Source: Aplectana chamaeleonis
Taxonomy: Eukaryota > Nematoda > Chromadorea > Rhabditida > Cosmocercidae
Length of the DNA stretch: 64,000 bases
Direction of reading: 5' to 3'
NCBI GenBank assembly: GCA_029168955.1
Contig: JAPDOI010000428.1
Coordinates: 1 to 64,000, forward strand
Shown here: one piece after another, positions 12,601-26,835 of the stretch
Position numbering within the stretch: position 1 is the stretch's first letter
Layout: each line of letters begins with the position of its first letter
Translations under genes and position numbers: made by a program
Notes under the pieces: generated by a model
Seen by the model: only the letters and a program-made list of their open reading frames with translations
What the model was told of the DNA's origin: nothing
The model's database searches: none

Positions 12601-14630
12601 GACGCGTGGCGCACTTCCAGTTGGGTCCCACACACTTTCCACGCCGGTGGCGCACTTCCCGTCGGGTCCCGCACACCTTCCACGGCACGTGGCGCACTTC
12701 CAGTCTCTTCCCGCACACTTTCCATGGCGCGCCGCGCACTTCCAGTCGGGTCCCGCACACCCTCCACGGCACGTGGCGCACTTCCAGTCGTTTCCCGCAC
12801 ACTTTCCATGACGCGTGGCGCACTTCCAGTCGGGTCCCGCACACCTTCCACGGCACGTGGCGCACTTCCAGTCGTTTTCCGCACACCTTCCATGGCGCGT
12901 GGCGCAATTCCAGTCGTTTCCCGCACACTTTCCATGGCGCGTGGCGCACTTCCAGTTGGGTCCCGCACACCTTCCACGGCACGTGGCGCACTTCCAGTCG
13001 TTTTCCGCACACCTCCCACGGCACGTGGCGCACTTCCAGTCGTTTCCCGCACACTTTCCATGGCGCGTGGCGCACTTCCAGTTGGATCCCCCACACTTTC
13101 CACGACGCGTGGCGCACTTCCAGTTGGGTCCCACACACCTTCCACGCCGGTGGCGCACTTCCCGTCGGGTCCCGCACACCTTCCACGGCACGTGGCGCAC
13201 TTCCAGTCGTTTCCCGCACACATTCCATGGCGCGTGACGCACTTCCAGTCATTTCCCGCACACCTTCCACGGCACGTGGCGCACTTCCAGTCGTTTCCCG
13301 CACACTTTCCATGGCGCGTGGCGCACTTCCAGTCGTTTCCCGCACACTTTCCATGGCGCGTGGCGCACTTCCAGTTGGGTCCCACACACTTTCCACGACG
13401 CGTGGCGCACTTCCAGTCGGGTCCCGCACACCTTCCATGACGCGTGGCGCACTTCCAGTTGGGTCCCATACACTTTCCACGCCGGTGGCGCACTTCCAGT
13501 CGGATCCCGCACACCTTCCACGGCACGTGGCGCACTTCCAGTTGGGTCCCACACACTTTCCAAGCCGGTTTCCAGTCGGGTCCCGCACACCTTCCACGGC
13601 ACGTAACGCACTTCCAGTCGTTTCCCGCACACTTTCCATGGCGCGTGGCGCACTTCCAGTCGTTTCCCGCACACTTTCCATGGCGCGTGGCGCACTTCCA
13701 GTTGGGTCCCACACACTTTCCACGACGCGTGGCGCACTTCCAGTTGGGTCCCACACACCTTTCACGGCGCGTGGCGCACTTCCAGTTGGGTCCCGCACAC
13801 CTTTCACGGCGCGTGGCGCACTTCCAGTCGTTTCATGCACACTTTCCATGGCGCGTGGCGCACTTCCAGTCGTTTCCCGCACACTTTCCATGGCGCGTGG
13901 CGCACTTCCAGTTGGGTCCCACACACTTTCCACGACGCGTGGCGCACTTCCAGTTGGGTCCCACACACCGTTCACGGCGCGTGGCGCACTTCCAGTCGTT
14001 TCCCGCACACTTTCCATGGCGCGCGGCGCACTTCCAGTTGGGTCCCGCACACTTTCCACGACGCGTGGCGCACTTCCAGTTGGGTCCCACACAATTTCCA
14101 CGCCGGTGGCGCATTTCCAGTCGGGTCCCGCACACCTTCCACGACGCGTGGCGCACTTCCAGTTGGGTCCCACACACTTTCCACGCCGGTGGCGCACTTC
14201 CAGTCGGGTCCCGCACACCTTCCACGGCGCGTGGCGCACTTCCAGTCGGGTCCCGCACACCTTCCACGGCACGTGGCGCACTTCCAGTCAGGTCCCGCAC
14301 ACCTTCCACGGCACGTGGCGCACTTCCAGTCGTTTCCCACACACTTTCCATGGCGCGTGGCACACTTCCAGTCGTTTCCCGCACACTTTCCATGGCGCGT
14401 GGCGCACTTTCAGTTGGGTCCCACACACTTTCCACGACGCGTGGCGCACTTCCAGTTGGGTCCCACACACCTTTAACGGCGCGTGGCGCACTTCCAGTCG
14501 TTTCCCGCACACTTTCCACGGCGCGTGGCGCACTTCCAGTTGGGTCCCACACACTTTCCACGGCGCGTGGCGCACTTCCAGTCGGGTCCCGCACACTTTC
14601 CACGGCGCGTGGCGCACTTCCAGTCGTTTC

Positions 14631-14964
14631 ATGCACACTTTCCAAGTCGCGTGGCGCACTTCCAGTCGGGTCCCGCACACCTTCCACGGCACGTGGCGCA
14701 CTTCCAGTCGGGTCCCGCACACTTTCCACGGCGCGTGGCGCACTTCCAGTCGGGTTTCGCACACTTTCCATGGCGCGTGGCGCACTTCCAGTCGGTTCCC
14801 GCACACTTTCCACGCCGGTGGCGCACTTCCAGTTGGGTCCCACACACTTTCCACGCCGGTGGCGCACTTCCAGTTGGGTCCCGCACACTTTCCATGGCGC
14901 TTGACGCACTTCCAGTTGGGTCCCGCACACCTTTCACGGCGCGTGGCGCACTTCCAGTCGTTTC
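14631..14964 (+). repeat. 334-bp higher-order repeat (8-mer), copy in middle of array
   Basis: Starts at the rare unit with TTTCATGCACACTTTCCAAG. The next copy of that landmark is at 14965, exactly 334 bp on, which equals six 42-bp plus two 41-bp units. The unit order within includes two ACGCCGG units and a rare GCTTGACGCAC unit. The same order recurs at 22330 and 22664. Confidence 0.85.
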
Positions 14965-15808
14965 ATGCACACTTTCCAAGTCGCGTGGCGCACTTCCAGT
15001 CGGGTCCCGCACACCTTCCACGGCACGTGGCGCACTTCCAGTCGGGTCCCGCACACTTTCCACGGCGCGTGGCGCACTTCCAGTCGGGTCCCGCACACTT
15101 TCCATGGCGCGTGGCGCACTTCCAGTCGGTTCCCGCACACTTTCCACGCCGGTGGCGCACTTCCAGTCGGGTCCCGCACACCTTCCACGGCGCGAGGCGC
15201 ACTTCCAGTCGTTTCCCGCACACTTTCCATGGCGCGTGGCGCACTTCCAGTCGTTTCCCGCACACTTTCCATGGCGCGTGGCGCACTTCCAGTCGTTTCC
15301 CGCACACTTTCCATGGCGCGCGGCGCACTTCCAGTTGGGTCCCGCACACTTTCCACGACGCGTGGCGCACTTCCAGTTGGGTCCCACACAATTTCCACGC
15401 CGGTGGCGCATTTCCAGTCGGGTCCCGCACACCTTCCACGACGCGTGGCGCACTTCCAGTTGGGTCCCACACACTTTCCACGCCGGTGGCGCACTTCCAG
15501 TCGGGTCCCGCACACCTTCCACGGCACGTGGCGCACTTCCAGTTGGGTCCCACACACTTTCCAAGCCGGTGGCGCACTTCCAGTCAGGTCCCGCACACCT
15601 TCCACGGCACGTGGCGCACTTCCAGTCGTTTCCCACACACTTTCCATGGCGCGTGGCGCACTTCCAGTCGTTTCCCGCACACTTTCCATGGCGCGTGGCG
15701 CACTTCCAGTTGGGTCCCACACACTTTCCACGACGCGTGGCGCACTTCCAGTTGGGTCCCACACACCTTTCGCGGCGCGTGGCGCACTTCCAGTTGGGTC
15801 CCGCACAC
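14965..15808 (+). repeat. Duplicated satellite segment, copy 1 (offset 6405 bp)
   Basis: The order of unit variants, including rare landmarks (CCAAGTCGCG, CACACAATTTCC, AAGCCGG, TCAGGTCCC), is repeated almost unchanged 6405 bp to the right near 21370-22170. Minus-strand translations of the two intervals (14963-15577 and 21368-21982) differ at only a few residues, one difference being ACGCCGG against ACGCTGG. A shorter match to the part around 15584-15808 also occurs at 9894-10118. Confidence 0.85.
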
Positions 15809-18800
15809 CTTTCACGGCGCGTGGCGCACTTCCAGTCGTTTCCCGCACACTTTCCATTGCGCGTGGCGCACTTCCAGTTGGGTCCCGCACACCTTTCACG
15901 GCGCGTGGCGCACTTCCAGTCGTTTCATGCACACTTTCCATGTCGCGTGGCGCACTTCCAGTCGGGTCCCGCACACCTTTCGCGGCGCGTGGCGCACTTC
16001 CAGTTGGGTCCCGCACACCTTTCACGGCGCGTGGCGCACTTCCAGTCGTTTCATGCACACTTTCCATGTCGCGTGGCGCACTTCCAGTCGGGTCCCGCAC
16101 ACCTTCCACGGCCCGTGGAGCACTTCCAGTCGTTTCCCGCACACCTTCCATGGCGCGGGGCGCACTTCCAGTTGGGTCCCGCACACTTTCCATGGCGCGT
16201 GGCGCACTTCCAGTTGGGTCCCGCACACCTTCCACGGCACGTGGCGCACTTCCAGTCGTTTTCCGCACACCTTCCACGGCACGTGGCGCACTTCCAGTCG
16301 GGTCCCGCACACCTTCCACGGCACGTGGCGCACTTCCAGTCGTTTCCCGCACACTTTCCATGGCGCGTGGCGCAATTCCAGTCATTTCCCGCACACTTTC
16401 CATGGCGCGTGGCGCACTTCCAGTTGGGTTCCACACACTTTCCACGACGCGTGGCGCACTTCCAGTTGGGTCCCACACACTTTCCACGCCGGCTGCGCAC
16501 TTCCAGTCGGGTCCCGCACACCTTCCACGGTGTCTCGCGCACTTCCAGTTGGGTGGCGGACACTTTACACTTAGCGTGGTGCATTTCCAGTCGGGTCCCG
16601 CACACCTTTCACGGCGCGTCGCGCACTGTCAGTCGGGTCCCGCACACTTTACACGGCGCGTGGCGCACTTCCAGACGGGTCCCGCACACCTTTCACGGCA
16701 CGTGGCGCACTTCCAGACGGGTCCCGCACACTTTCCATGGCGCGTGGCACACTTCCAGTCGTTTCCCGCACACTTTCCATGGCGCGTGGCGCACTTTCAG
16801 TTGGGTCCCACACACTTTCCACGACGCGTGGCGCACTTCCAGTTGGGTCCCACACACCTTTAACGGCGCGTGGCGCACTTCCAGTCGTTTCCCGCACACC
16901 TTCCACGGCACGTGGCGCACTTCCAGTCGTTTCCCGCACACTTTCCATTGCGCGTGGCGCACTTCCAGTCGGGTCCCGCACACTTTCCACGGCGCGTGGC
17001 GCACTTCCAGTCGTTTCATGCACACTTTCCATGTCGCGTGGCGCACTTCCAGTTGGGTCCCGCACACCTTTCACGGCGCGTGGCGCACTTCCAGTCGTTT
17101 CCCGCACACATTCCATGGCGCGTGACGCACTTCCAGTCATTTCCCGCACACCTTCCACGGCACGTGGCGCACTTCCAGTCGTTTCCCGCACACTTTCCAT
17201 GGCGCGTGGCGCACTTCCAGTCGTTTCCCGCACACTTTCCATGGCGCGTGGCGCACTTCCAGTTGGGTCCCACACACTTTCCACGACGCGTGGCGCACTT
17301 CCAGTCGGGTCCCGCACACCTTCCATGACGCGTGGCGCACTTCCAGTTGGGTCCCATACACTTTCCACGCCGGTGGCGCACTTCCAGTCGGGTCCCGCAC
17401 ACCTTCCACGGCACGTGGCGCACTTCCAGTCGTTTCCCGCACACTTTCCATGGCGCGTGGCGCACTTTCAGTCAGGTCCCGCACACCTTCCACGGCACGT
17501 GGCGCACTTCCAGTCGTTTCCCGCACACATTCCATGGCGCGTGACGCACTTCCAGTCGTTTCCCGCACACTTTCCATGGCGCGTGGCGCACTTCCAGTCG
17601 TTTCCGCACACTTTCCACGACGCGTGGCGCACTTCCAGTTGGGTCCCGCACACTGTCCACTGCGCGTGGCGCACTTCCAGTCGGGTCCCGCACACTTTCC
17701 ATGGCGCGTGGCGCACGTCCAGTTGGGTCCCGCACACTTCCGACGACGCTTGGCGCACTTCCAGTTGGGTCCCACACACTTTCCACGCCGGTGGCGCACT
17801 TCCAGTCGGGTCCCGCAAACCTTCCACGGCGCGTGGCGCACTTCCAGTCGGGTCCCGCAAACTTCTACGGCGCGTGGCGCACTTCCAATCGGGTCCCACA
17901 CACTTTCCGCGGCGCATGGCGCACTTCCATTCGGGTCTCGCACACTTTCCACGGCGCGTGGCGCACTTCCAGTCGGGTCCCGCACACTTTCCACGGCGCG
18001 TGGCGCACTTCCAGTCGGGTCCCGCACACCTTCCACGGCGCGTGGCGCACTTCCAGTCGTTTCCGCACACTTTCCATGGCGCGTGGCGCACTTCCAGTCG
18101 GGTCCCGCACACCTTCCACGGCGCGTGGCGCACTTCCAGTCGTTTCACGCACACTTTCCATGTCGCGTGGCGCACTTCCAGTCGGGTCCCGCACACCCTC
18201 CACGGCCCGTGGCGCCCTTCCAGTCGTTTTCCGCACACCTTCCATGGCGCGTGGCGCAATTCCAGTCGTTTCCCGCACACTTTCCATGGCGCGTGGCGCA
18301 CTTCCAGTTGGGTCCCGCACACCTTCCACGGCACGTGGCGCACTTCCAGTCGGTCCCGCACACTTTCCATGGCGCGTGGCGCACTTCCAGTCGGGTCCCG
18401 CACACTTTCCACGGCGCGTGGCGCACTTCCAGTTGGGTCCCACACACTTTCCACGCCGGTGGCGCACTTCCAGTCGGGTCCCGCACACCTTCCACGCCGG
18501 TGGCGCACTTCCAGTCGGGTCCCGCACACCTTCCACGGCACGTGGCGCACTTCCAGCCGTTTTCCGCACACTTTCCATGGCGCGTGGCGCACTTCCAGTC
18601 GTTTCCCGCACACTTTCCGTGGCGCGTGGCGCACTTCCAGTCGTTTCCCGCACACCTTCCACGGCACGTGGCGCACTTCCAGTCGTTTCCCGCACACTTT
18701 TCATGGCGCGTGGCGCACTTCCAGTCGTTTCCGCACACTTTCCATGGCGCGTGGCGCACTTCCAGTCGGGTCCCGCACACTTTCCACGGCGCGTGGCGCA

Positions 18801-21368
18801 CTTCCAGTCGGGTCCCGCACACTTTCCACGGCGCGTGGCGCACTTCCAGTCGGGTCCCGCACACCTTCCACGCCGCGTGGCGCACTTCCAGTTGGGTCCC
18901 GCACACCTTCCACGGCGCGTGGCGCACTTCCAGTCGTTCCCGCACACTTTCCATGGCGCGTGGCGCACTTCCAGTCGGGTCCCGCACACTTTCCACGGCG
19001 CGTGCCGCACTTCCAGTCGTTTCCCGCACACTTTCCGTGGCGCGTGGCGCACTTCCAGTCGTTTCCCGCACACCTTCCACGGCACGTGGCGCACTTCCAG
19101 TCGTTTCCCGCACACTTTTCATGGCGCGTGGCGCACTTCCAGTCGGGTCCCGCACACTTTCCACGGCGCGTGGCGCACTTCCAGTCGGGTCCCGCACACT
19201 TTCCATGGCGCGTGGCGCACTTCCAGTCGGGTCTCGCACACTTTTCATGGCGCGTGGCGCACTTCCAGTTGGGTCCCTCACACTCTTCACGACTTGTGGC
19301 GCACTTCCAGTTGTGTCCCGCACACTTTCCATGGCGCGTAGCGCACTTCCAGTCGGGTCCCTCCCACTTTTCACGGCCCGTAGCGCACTTACAGTCGGGT
19401 CCCGCACACTTTCCACGGCGCGTGGCGCACTTCCAGTCGGGTCCCGCACACTTTCCACGGCGCGTGGCGCTCTTCCAGTTGGTTCCCGCACACTTTCCAC
19501 GGCGCGAGGTGCACTTCCAGTCGTTTCCCGCACACTTTCCATGGCGCGTGGCGCACTTCCAGTCGTTTCCCGCACACTTTCCATGGCGCGTGGCACACTT
19601 CCAGTCGGTTACCGCACACTTTCCACGGCACGTGGCGCACTTCCAGTCGTTTCCCGCACACTTTCCATGTCGCGTGGCGCACTTCCAGTCGGGTCCCGCA
19701 CACCTTCCACGGCACGTGGCGCACTTCCAGTCGTTTTCCGCACACTTTCCATTGCGCGTGGCGCAATTCCAGTCGGGTCCCGCACACCTTCCACGGCACG
19801 TGGCGCACTTCCAGTCGTTTCCCGCACACTTTCCATGACGCGTGGCGCACTTCCAGTCATTTACCTCACACTTTCTGTGGCGCGTGGCGCACTTCCAGTC
19901 GGTTCCCGCACACTTTCCACGACGCGTTGCGCACTTCCAGTTGGGTCCCACACACTTTCCACGCCGGTGGCGCACTTCCAGTTGGGTCCCACACACTTTC
20001 CATGGCGCGTGGCGCACTTCCAGTCGGTTCCCGCACACTTTCCACGGCGCGAGGCGCACTTCCAGTCGTTTCTTGCACACTTTCCATGGCGCGTGGCGCA
20101 CTTCCAGTCGTTTCCCGCACACTTTCCATGGCGCGTGGCACACTTCCAGTCGGTTACCGCACACCTTCCACGGCACGTGGCGCACTTCCAGTCGTTTTCC
20201 GCACACCTTCCATGGCGCGTGGCGCACTTCCAGTCGTTTCCCGCACACTTTCCATGGCGCGTGGCGCACTTCCAGTCGCTTCCCGCACACTTTCCATGGC
20301 GCGTGGCGCACTTCCAGTCGGGTCCCGCACACCTTCCACGGCGCGTGGCGCACTTCCAGTCGTTTCCCGCACACTTTCCACGCCGCGTGGCGCACTTCCA
20401 GTTGCGTCTCACCCACTTTCCACGCCGCGTGGCGCACTTCCAGTTGGGCCCCTTACACTTTCCACAGTGCTTCGCGCACTGTCATATGGGTCCTGCACAC
20501 TTTCCACGGCGCGTGGCGCACTTCCAGTCAGATTCAGCACACTTTACCTGCGCGTGGTGTACTTCCAGTCGGGTCCCGCACACTTTCCACGCCGGTGGCG
20601 CACTTCCAGTTGGGTCCCACACACTTTCCACGCCGGTGGCGCACTTCCAGTTGGGTCCCGCACACCTTCCACGGCGCGAGGCGCACTTCCAGTCGGGTCC
20701 CGCACACCTTCCACGGCACGTAACGCACTTCCAGTCGTTTCCCGCACACTTTCCATGGCGCGTGGCGCACTTCCAGTCGTTTCCCGCACACTTTCCATGG
20801 CGCGTGGCGCACTTCCAGTTGGGTCCCACACACTTTCCACGACGCGTGGCGCACTTCCAGTTGGGTCCCACACACCGTTCACGGCGCGTGGCGCACTTCC
20901 AGTCGTTTCCCGCACACTTTCCATAGCGCGCGGCGCACTTCCAGTTGGGTCCCGCACACCTTCCACGGCGCGTGGCGCACTTCCAGTCGGGTCCCGCACC
21001 TTCCACGGCGCGTGGCGCACTTCCAGTCGTTTCATGCACACTTTCCATGTCGCGTGGCGCACTTCCAGTCGGGTCCCGCACACCTTCCACGGCACGTGGC
21101 GCACTTCCAGTCGGGTCCCGCACACTTTCCACGGCGCGTGGCGCACTTCCAGTCGGGTCCCGCACACTTTCCATGGCGCGTGGCGCACTTCCAGTCGGGT
21201 CCCGCACACTTTCCACGGCGCGTGGCGCACTTTCATTCGGGTCCCGCACACTTTACATGGCGCGTGGTGCTCTTCCAGTTGGGTCCCGCACACTTTCCAT
21301 GGCGCGTGGCGCACTTCCAGTTGGGTCCCGCACACCTTTCACGGCGCGTGGCGCACTTCCAGTCGTTT

Positions 21369-22171
21369 CATGCACACTTTCCAAGTCGCGTGGCGCACTT
21401 CCAGTCGGGTCCCGCACACCTTCCACGGCACGTGGCGCACTTCCAGTCGGGTCCCGCACACTTTCCACGGCGCGTGGCGCACTTCCAGTCGGGTCCCGCA
21501 CACTTTCCATGGCGCGTGGCGCACTTCCAGTCGGTTCCCGCACACTTTTCACGCTGGTGGCGCACTTCCAGTCGGGTCCCGCACACCTTCCACGGCGCGA
21601 GGCGCACTTCCAGTCGTTTCCTGCACACTTTCCATGGCGCGTGGCGCACTTCCAGTCGTTTCCCGCACACTTTCCATGGCGCGTGGCGCACTTCCAGTCG
21701 TTTCCCGCACACTTTCCATGGCGCGCGGCGCACTTCCAGTTGGGTCCCGCACACTTTCCACGACGCGTGGCGCACTTCCAGTTGGGTCCCACACAATTTC
21801 CACGCCGGTGGCGCATTTCCAGTCGGGTCCCGCACACCTTCCACGACGCGTGGCGCACTTCCAGTTGGGTCCCACACACTTTCCACGCCGGTGGCGCACT
21901 TCCAGTCGGGTCCCGCACACCTTCCACGGCACGTGGCGCACTTCCAGTTGGGTCCCACACACTTTCCAAGCCGGTGGCGCACTTCCAGTCAGGTCCCGCA
22001 CACCTTCCACGGCACGTGGCGCACTTCCAGTCGTTTCCCACACACTTTCCATGGCGCGTGGCGCACTTCCAGTCGTTTCCCGCACACTTTCCATGGCGCG
22101 TGGCGCACTTCCAGTTGGGTCCCACACACTTTCCACGACGCGTGGCGCACTTCCAGTTGGGTCCCACACAC
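21369..22171 (+). repeat. Duplicated satellite segment, copy 2
   Basis: Partner of the segment at 14965-15808. It was recognised by the identical succession of rare unit variants at a constant offset of about 6405 bp. This indicates block duplication or gene conversion within the array on top of single-unit slippage. Confidence 0.85.
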
Positions 22172-22329
22172 CTTTCACGGCGCGTGGCGCACTTCCAGTT
22201 GGGTCCCGCACACCTTTCACGGCGCGTGGCGCACTTCCAGTTGGGTCCCACACACCTTTCACGGCGCGTGGCGCACTTCCAGTTGGGTCCCGCACACCTT
22301 TCACGGCGCGTGGCGCACTTCCAGTCGTT

Positions 22330-22935
22330 TCATGCACACTTTCCAAGTCGCGTGGCGCACTTCCAGTCGGGTCCCGCACACCTTCCACGGCACGTGGCGC
22401 ACTTCCAGTCGGGTCCCGCACACTTTCCACGGCGCGTGGCGCACTTCCAGTCGGGTCCCGCACACTTTCCATGGCGCGTGGCGCACTTCCAGTCGGTTCC
22501 CGCACACTTTCCACGCCGGTGGCGCACTTCCAGTTGGGTCCCACACACTTTCCACGCCGGTGGCGCACTTCCAGTTGGGTCCCGCACACTTTCCATGGCG
22601 CTTGACGCACTTCCAGTTGGGTCCCGCACACCTTTCACGGCGCGTGGCGCACTTCCAGTCGTTTCATGCACACTTTCCAAGTCGCGTGGCGCACTTCCAG
22701 TCGGGTCCCGCACACCTTCCACGGCACGTGGCGCACTTCCAGTCGGGTCCCGCACACTTTCCACGGCGCGTGGCGCACTTCCAGTCGGGTCCCGCACACT
22801 TTCCATGGCGCGTGGCGCACTTCCAGTCGGTTCCCGCACACTTTCCACGCCGGTGGCGCACTTCCAGTTGGGTCCCACACACTTTCCACGCCGGTGGCGC
22901 ACTTCCAGTTGGGTCCCGCACACTTTCCATGGCGC
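22330..22935 (+). repeat. 334-bp higher-order repeat, two tandem copies
   Basis: The rare landmark TTTCATGCACACTTTCCAAG appears at 22330 and again at 22664, 334 bp apart. The intervening eight units match in order. The second copy leaves the pattern after the GCTTGACGCAC unit near 22940. This is the clearest head-to-tail higher-order repeat in the array. Confidence 0.88.
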
Positions 22936-23479
22936 TTGACGCACTTCCAGTCGGGTCCCGCACACTTTCCACGGCGCGTGGCGCACTTCCAGTCGGGTCC
23001 CGCACACTTTCCACGGCGCGTGGCGCTCTTCCAGTCGGGTCCCGCACACTTTCCACGGCGCGTGGCGCACTTCCAGTCGGGTCCCGCACACCTTCCACGG
23101 CACGTGGCGCACTTCCAGTCGTTTCCCGCACACCTTCCATGGCGCGGGGCGCACTTCCAGTCGGGTCCTGCACACTTTCCACGGCGCGTGGCGCTCTTCC
23201 AGTCGGGTCCCGCACACCTTCCATGGCGCGGGGCGCACTTCCAGTCGGGTCCCGCACACCTTCCACGGCACGTGGCGCACTTCCAGTCGTTTCCCGCACA
23301 CCTTCCATGGCGCGGGGCGCACTTTCAGTCGGGTCCCGCACACCTTCCACGGCACGTGGCGCACTTCCAGTCGTTTCCCGCACACTTTCCATGTCGCGTG
23401 GCGCACTTCCAGTCGGGTCCCGCACACCTTCCACGGCACGTGGCGCACTTCCAGTCGTTTCCCGCACACTTTCCATGGC

Positions 23480-24190
23480 GCGTGGCGCACTTCCAGTCAT
23501 TTACCTCACACTTTCTGTGGCGCGTGGCGCACTTCCAGTTGGGTCCCGCACACCTTCCACGGCGCGTGGCGCACTCCCAGTCGGGTCCCGCACACTTTCC
23601 ATGGCGCGTGGCGCACTTCCAGTCGGTTCCCGCACACTTTCCACGACGCGTTGCGCACTTCCAGTTGGGTCCCACACACTTTCCACGCCGGTGGCGCACT
23701 TCCAGTTGGGTCCCACACACTTTCCACGCCGGTGGCGCACTTCCAGTTGGGTCCCGCACACCTTCCACGGCGCGAGGCGCACTTCCAGTCGTTTCCCGCA
23801 CACTTTCCATGGCGCGTGGCGCACTTCCAGTCGTTTCCCGCACACTTTCCATGGCGCGTGGCGCACTTCCAGTCGGTTACCGCACACTCTCCGCGACACG
23901 TTTCGCACTTCCAGTCGTTTCCAGCACACTTTCCACGGCACGTGGCGCACTTCCAGTCGTTTCCCGCACACTTTCCATGGCGCTTGGCGCACTTCCAGTC
24001 GGGTCCCGCACACTTTCCACGGCGCGTGGCGCACTTCCAGTCGGGTCCCGCACACTTTCCATGGCGCGTGGCGCACTTCCAGTCGGTTCCCGCACAATTT
24101 CCACGCCGGTGGCGCACTTCCAGTTGGGTCCCACACACTTTCCACGCCGGTGGCGCACTTCCAGTTGGGTCCCGCACACTTTCCATGGCG
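23480..24190 (+). repeat. Duplicated satellite segment (offset 3356 bp), copy 1
   Basis: Begins at the rare unit CATTTACCTCACACTTTCTG. That landmark recurs at about 26850 and, alone, at about 19857. The downstream order of units, including TTTCCAGCACAC and GCGCTTGGCGC, is shared with 26836-27546 at a constant offset of 3356 bp. Confidence 0.8.
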
Positions 24191-26835
24191 CGTGGCGCAC
24201 TTCCAGGGGGGTCCCACACCCTTTCCACGGCGTATGGCGCACTTTCAGTCGGGTCCAGCACACTCTCCACGGCGCGTACCGCGGTTTTAGTCAGATACCG
24301 CACCCTTTACTTTCCACGGCGCGCGGCGCACTTCCAGTCGAGTCCCGCACACTTTCCACAGCGCGTGGCGCACTTCCAGTTGGGTCCCGCACACCTTCCA
24401 CGGCACGTGGCGCACTTCCAGTCGTTTTCCGCACACCTTCCACGGCACGTGGCGCACTTCCAGTCGGGTCCCGCACACCTTCCACGGCACGTGGCGCACT
24501 TCCAGTCGTTTGCCGCACACTTTCCATGACGCGTGGCGCACTTCCAGTCGGGTCCCGCACACCTTCCACGGCACGTGGCGCACTTCCAGTCGTTTTCCGC
24601 ACACCTTCCATGGCGCGTGGCGCAATTCCAGTCGTTTTCCGCACACTTTCTGTGGCGCGTGGCGCACTTCCAGTTGGGTCCCGCACACCTTCCACGGCGC
24701 GTGGCGCACTTCAGTCGTTCCCCGCACACTTTCCGTGGCGCGTGGCGCACTTCCAGTTGGATCCCGCACACTTTCCACGACGCGTGGCGCACTTCCAGTT
24801 GGGTCCCACACACTTTCCACGCCGCTTGGCGCACTTCCAGTTGGGTCCCACACACTTTCCACGCCGGTGGCGCACTTCCAGTCGGTTCCCGCACACCTTC
24901 CACGGCGCGAGGCGCACTTCCAGTCGTTTCTTGCACACTTTCCATGGCGCGTGGCGCACTTCCAGTCGTTTCCCGCACACTTTCCATGGCGCGTGGCACA
25001 CTTCCAGTCGGTTACCGCACACTTTCCACGGCACGTGGCGCACTTTCAGTCGGGTCCCGCACACCTTCCACGGCACGTGGCGCACTTCCAGTCGTTTCCC
25101 GCACACTTTCCATGTCGCGTGGCGCACTTCCAGTCGGGTCCCGCACACCTTCCACGGCACGTGGCGCACTTCCAGTCGGGTCCCGCACACTTTCCATGGC
25201 GCGTGGCGCACTTCCATTTGGTTCCCGCACACTTTCCACGGCGCGAGGCGCACTTCAGTTGGGTCCCACACACTTTCCACGCCGCGTGGCGCACTTCCAG
25301 TTGGGTCCCGCACACTTTCCATGGCGCGTGGCGCACTTCCAGTCGGGTCCCGCACACTTTCCACGGCGCGTGGCGCACTTCCAGTCGGGTCCCGCACACT
25401 TTCCACGGCGCGTGGCGCACTTCCAGTCGGGTCCCGCACACTTTCCACGGCGCGTGGCGCACTTCCAGTCGTTTCCGCACACTTTCCATCGGCGCGTGGC
25501 GCACTTCCAGTCGGGTCCCGCACACTTTCCACGGCGCGTGGCGCACTTCCAGTCGGGTCCCGCACACTTTCCACGGCGCGTGGCGCACTTCCAGTCGGTT
25601 ACCGCACACTTTCCACGGCACGTGGCGCACTTCCAGTCGTTTCCCGCACACTTTCCATGGCGCGTGGCGCACTTCCAGTTGGGTCCCGCACACTTTCCAC
25701 GGCGCGTGGCGCACTTCCAGTTAGAGCCCGCACACTTTCCATGATGCGTCGCGCACTTCCAGTCGGGTCCCGTACACTTTCCACGGCGCGTGGCGCAATT
25801 CCAGTCGGAGCCCGCACACTTTCCGTGGTGCGTCGCGCACTTCCAGTCGGGTCCCGAACACTTTCTACAACGCGTGGCGCACTTCCAGTTGGGTCCCGCA
25901 CACTTTCCACGGCGCGTGGCGCACTTCCAGTCGGAGCCCGCACACCTTCCATGGCGCGTCGCGCACTTCCAGTCGGGTCCGCACACTTTCCACGGCGCGT
26001 GGCGCACTTTCAGTCGTCTCCGCACACTTTCCACGGCGCGTGGCGCACTTCCAGTCGGGTCCCGCACACTTTCCACGGCGCGTGGCGCACTTCCAGTCGG
26101 GTTCCCGCACACTTTCCACAGCGCGTGGCGCACTTCCAGTCGGGTCCCGCACACCTTCCACGGCGCGTGGCGCACTTCCAGTCGGGTCCCGCACACTTTC
26201 CATGGCGCGTGGCGCACTTCCAGTCGGGTGCCGCACCCTTTCCGTGGTGCGTCGCGCACCTCCAGTCGGGTCCCGAACACTTTCTACAACGCGTGGCGCA
26301 CTTCCAGTTGGGTCCCGCACACTTTCCACGGCGCGTGGCACATTTCCAGTCGGGTCCAGCACACTTTCCACGGCGATTGGCGCACTTCCAGTCGGGTCCC
26401 GCACACTTTCCATGGCGCGTGGCACACTTCCAGTCGGTTACCGCACACTTTCCACGGCACGTGGCGCACTTTCAGTCGGGTCCCGCACACCTTCCACGGC
26501 ACGTGGCGCACTTCCAGTCGTTTCCCGCACACTTTCCACGGCGCATGACGCACTTCCAGTTGGGTCGCGCACACTTTCCGCGGCGCTTGGCGCACTTTCA
26601 GTTGTTTCCCGCACACTTTCCACGGCGCGTGGCGCGCCTCCAATCGATTCCCGCACACTTTCTACGGCGCGTGGCGCGTTTCCAATCGTATCCCGCACAC
26701 CTCCCACGGCGCGTGGCGCGCTTCCAATCGGGTCCGCACACCTCCCACGGCGCGTAGCGCACATCCAGTCGAATCTCGCACACTTCCCGCGGCGCGTGGC
26801 GCACATCCAGTCGGGTCCCGTACACTTTCCATGGC

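Noticed and set aside
10257..16574. A 2105-codon open frame and dozens of other long frames across the satellite
   Set aside because: The 42-bp unit has no stop in any frame, so long frames appear on both strands and in all phases; 41-bp units break any constant frame. No splice sites, start context or codon bias support a protein.
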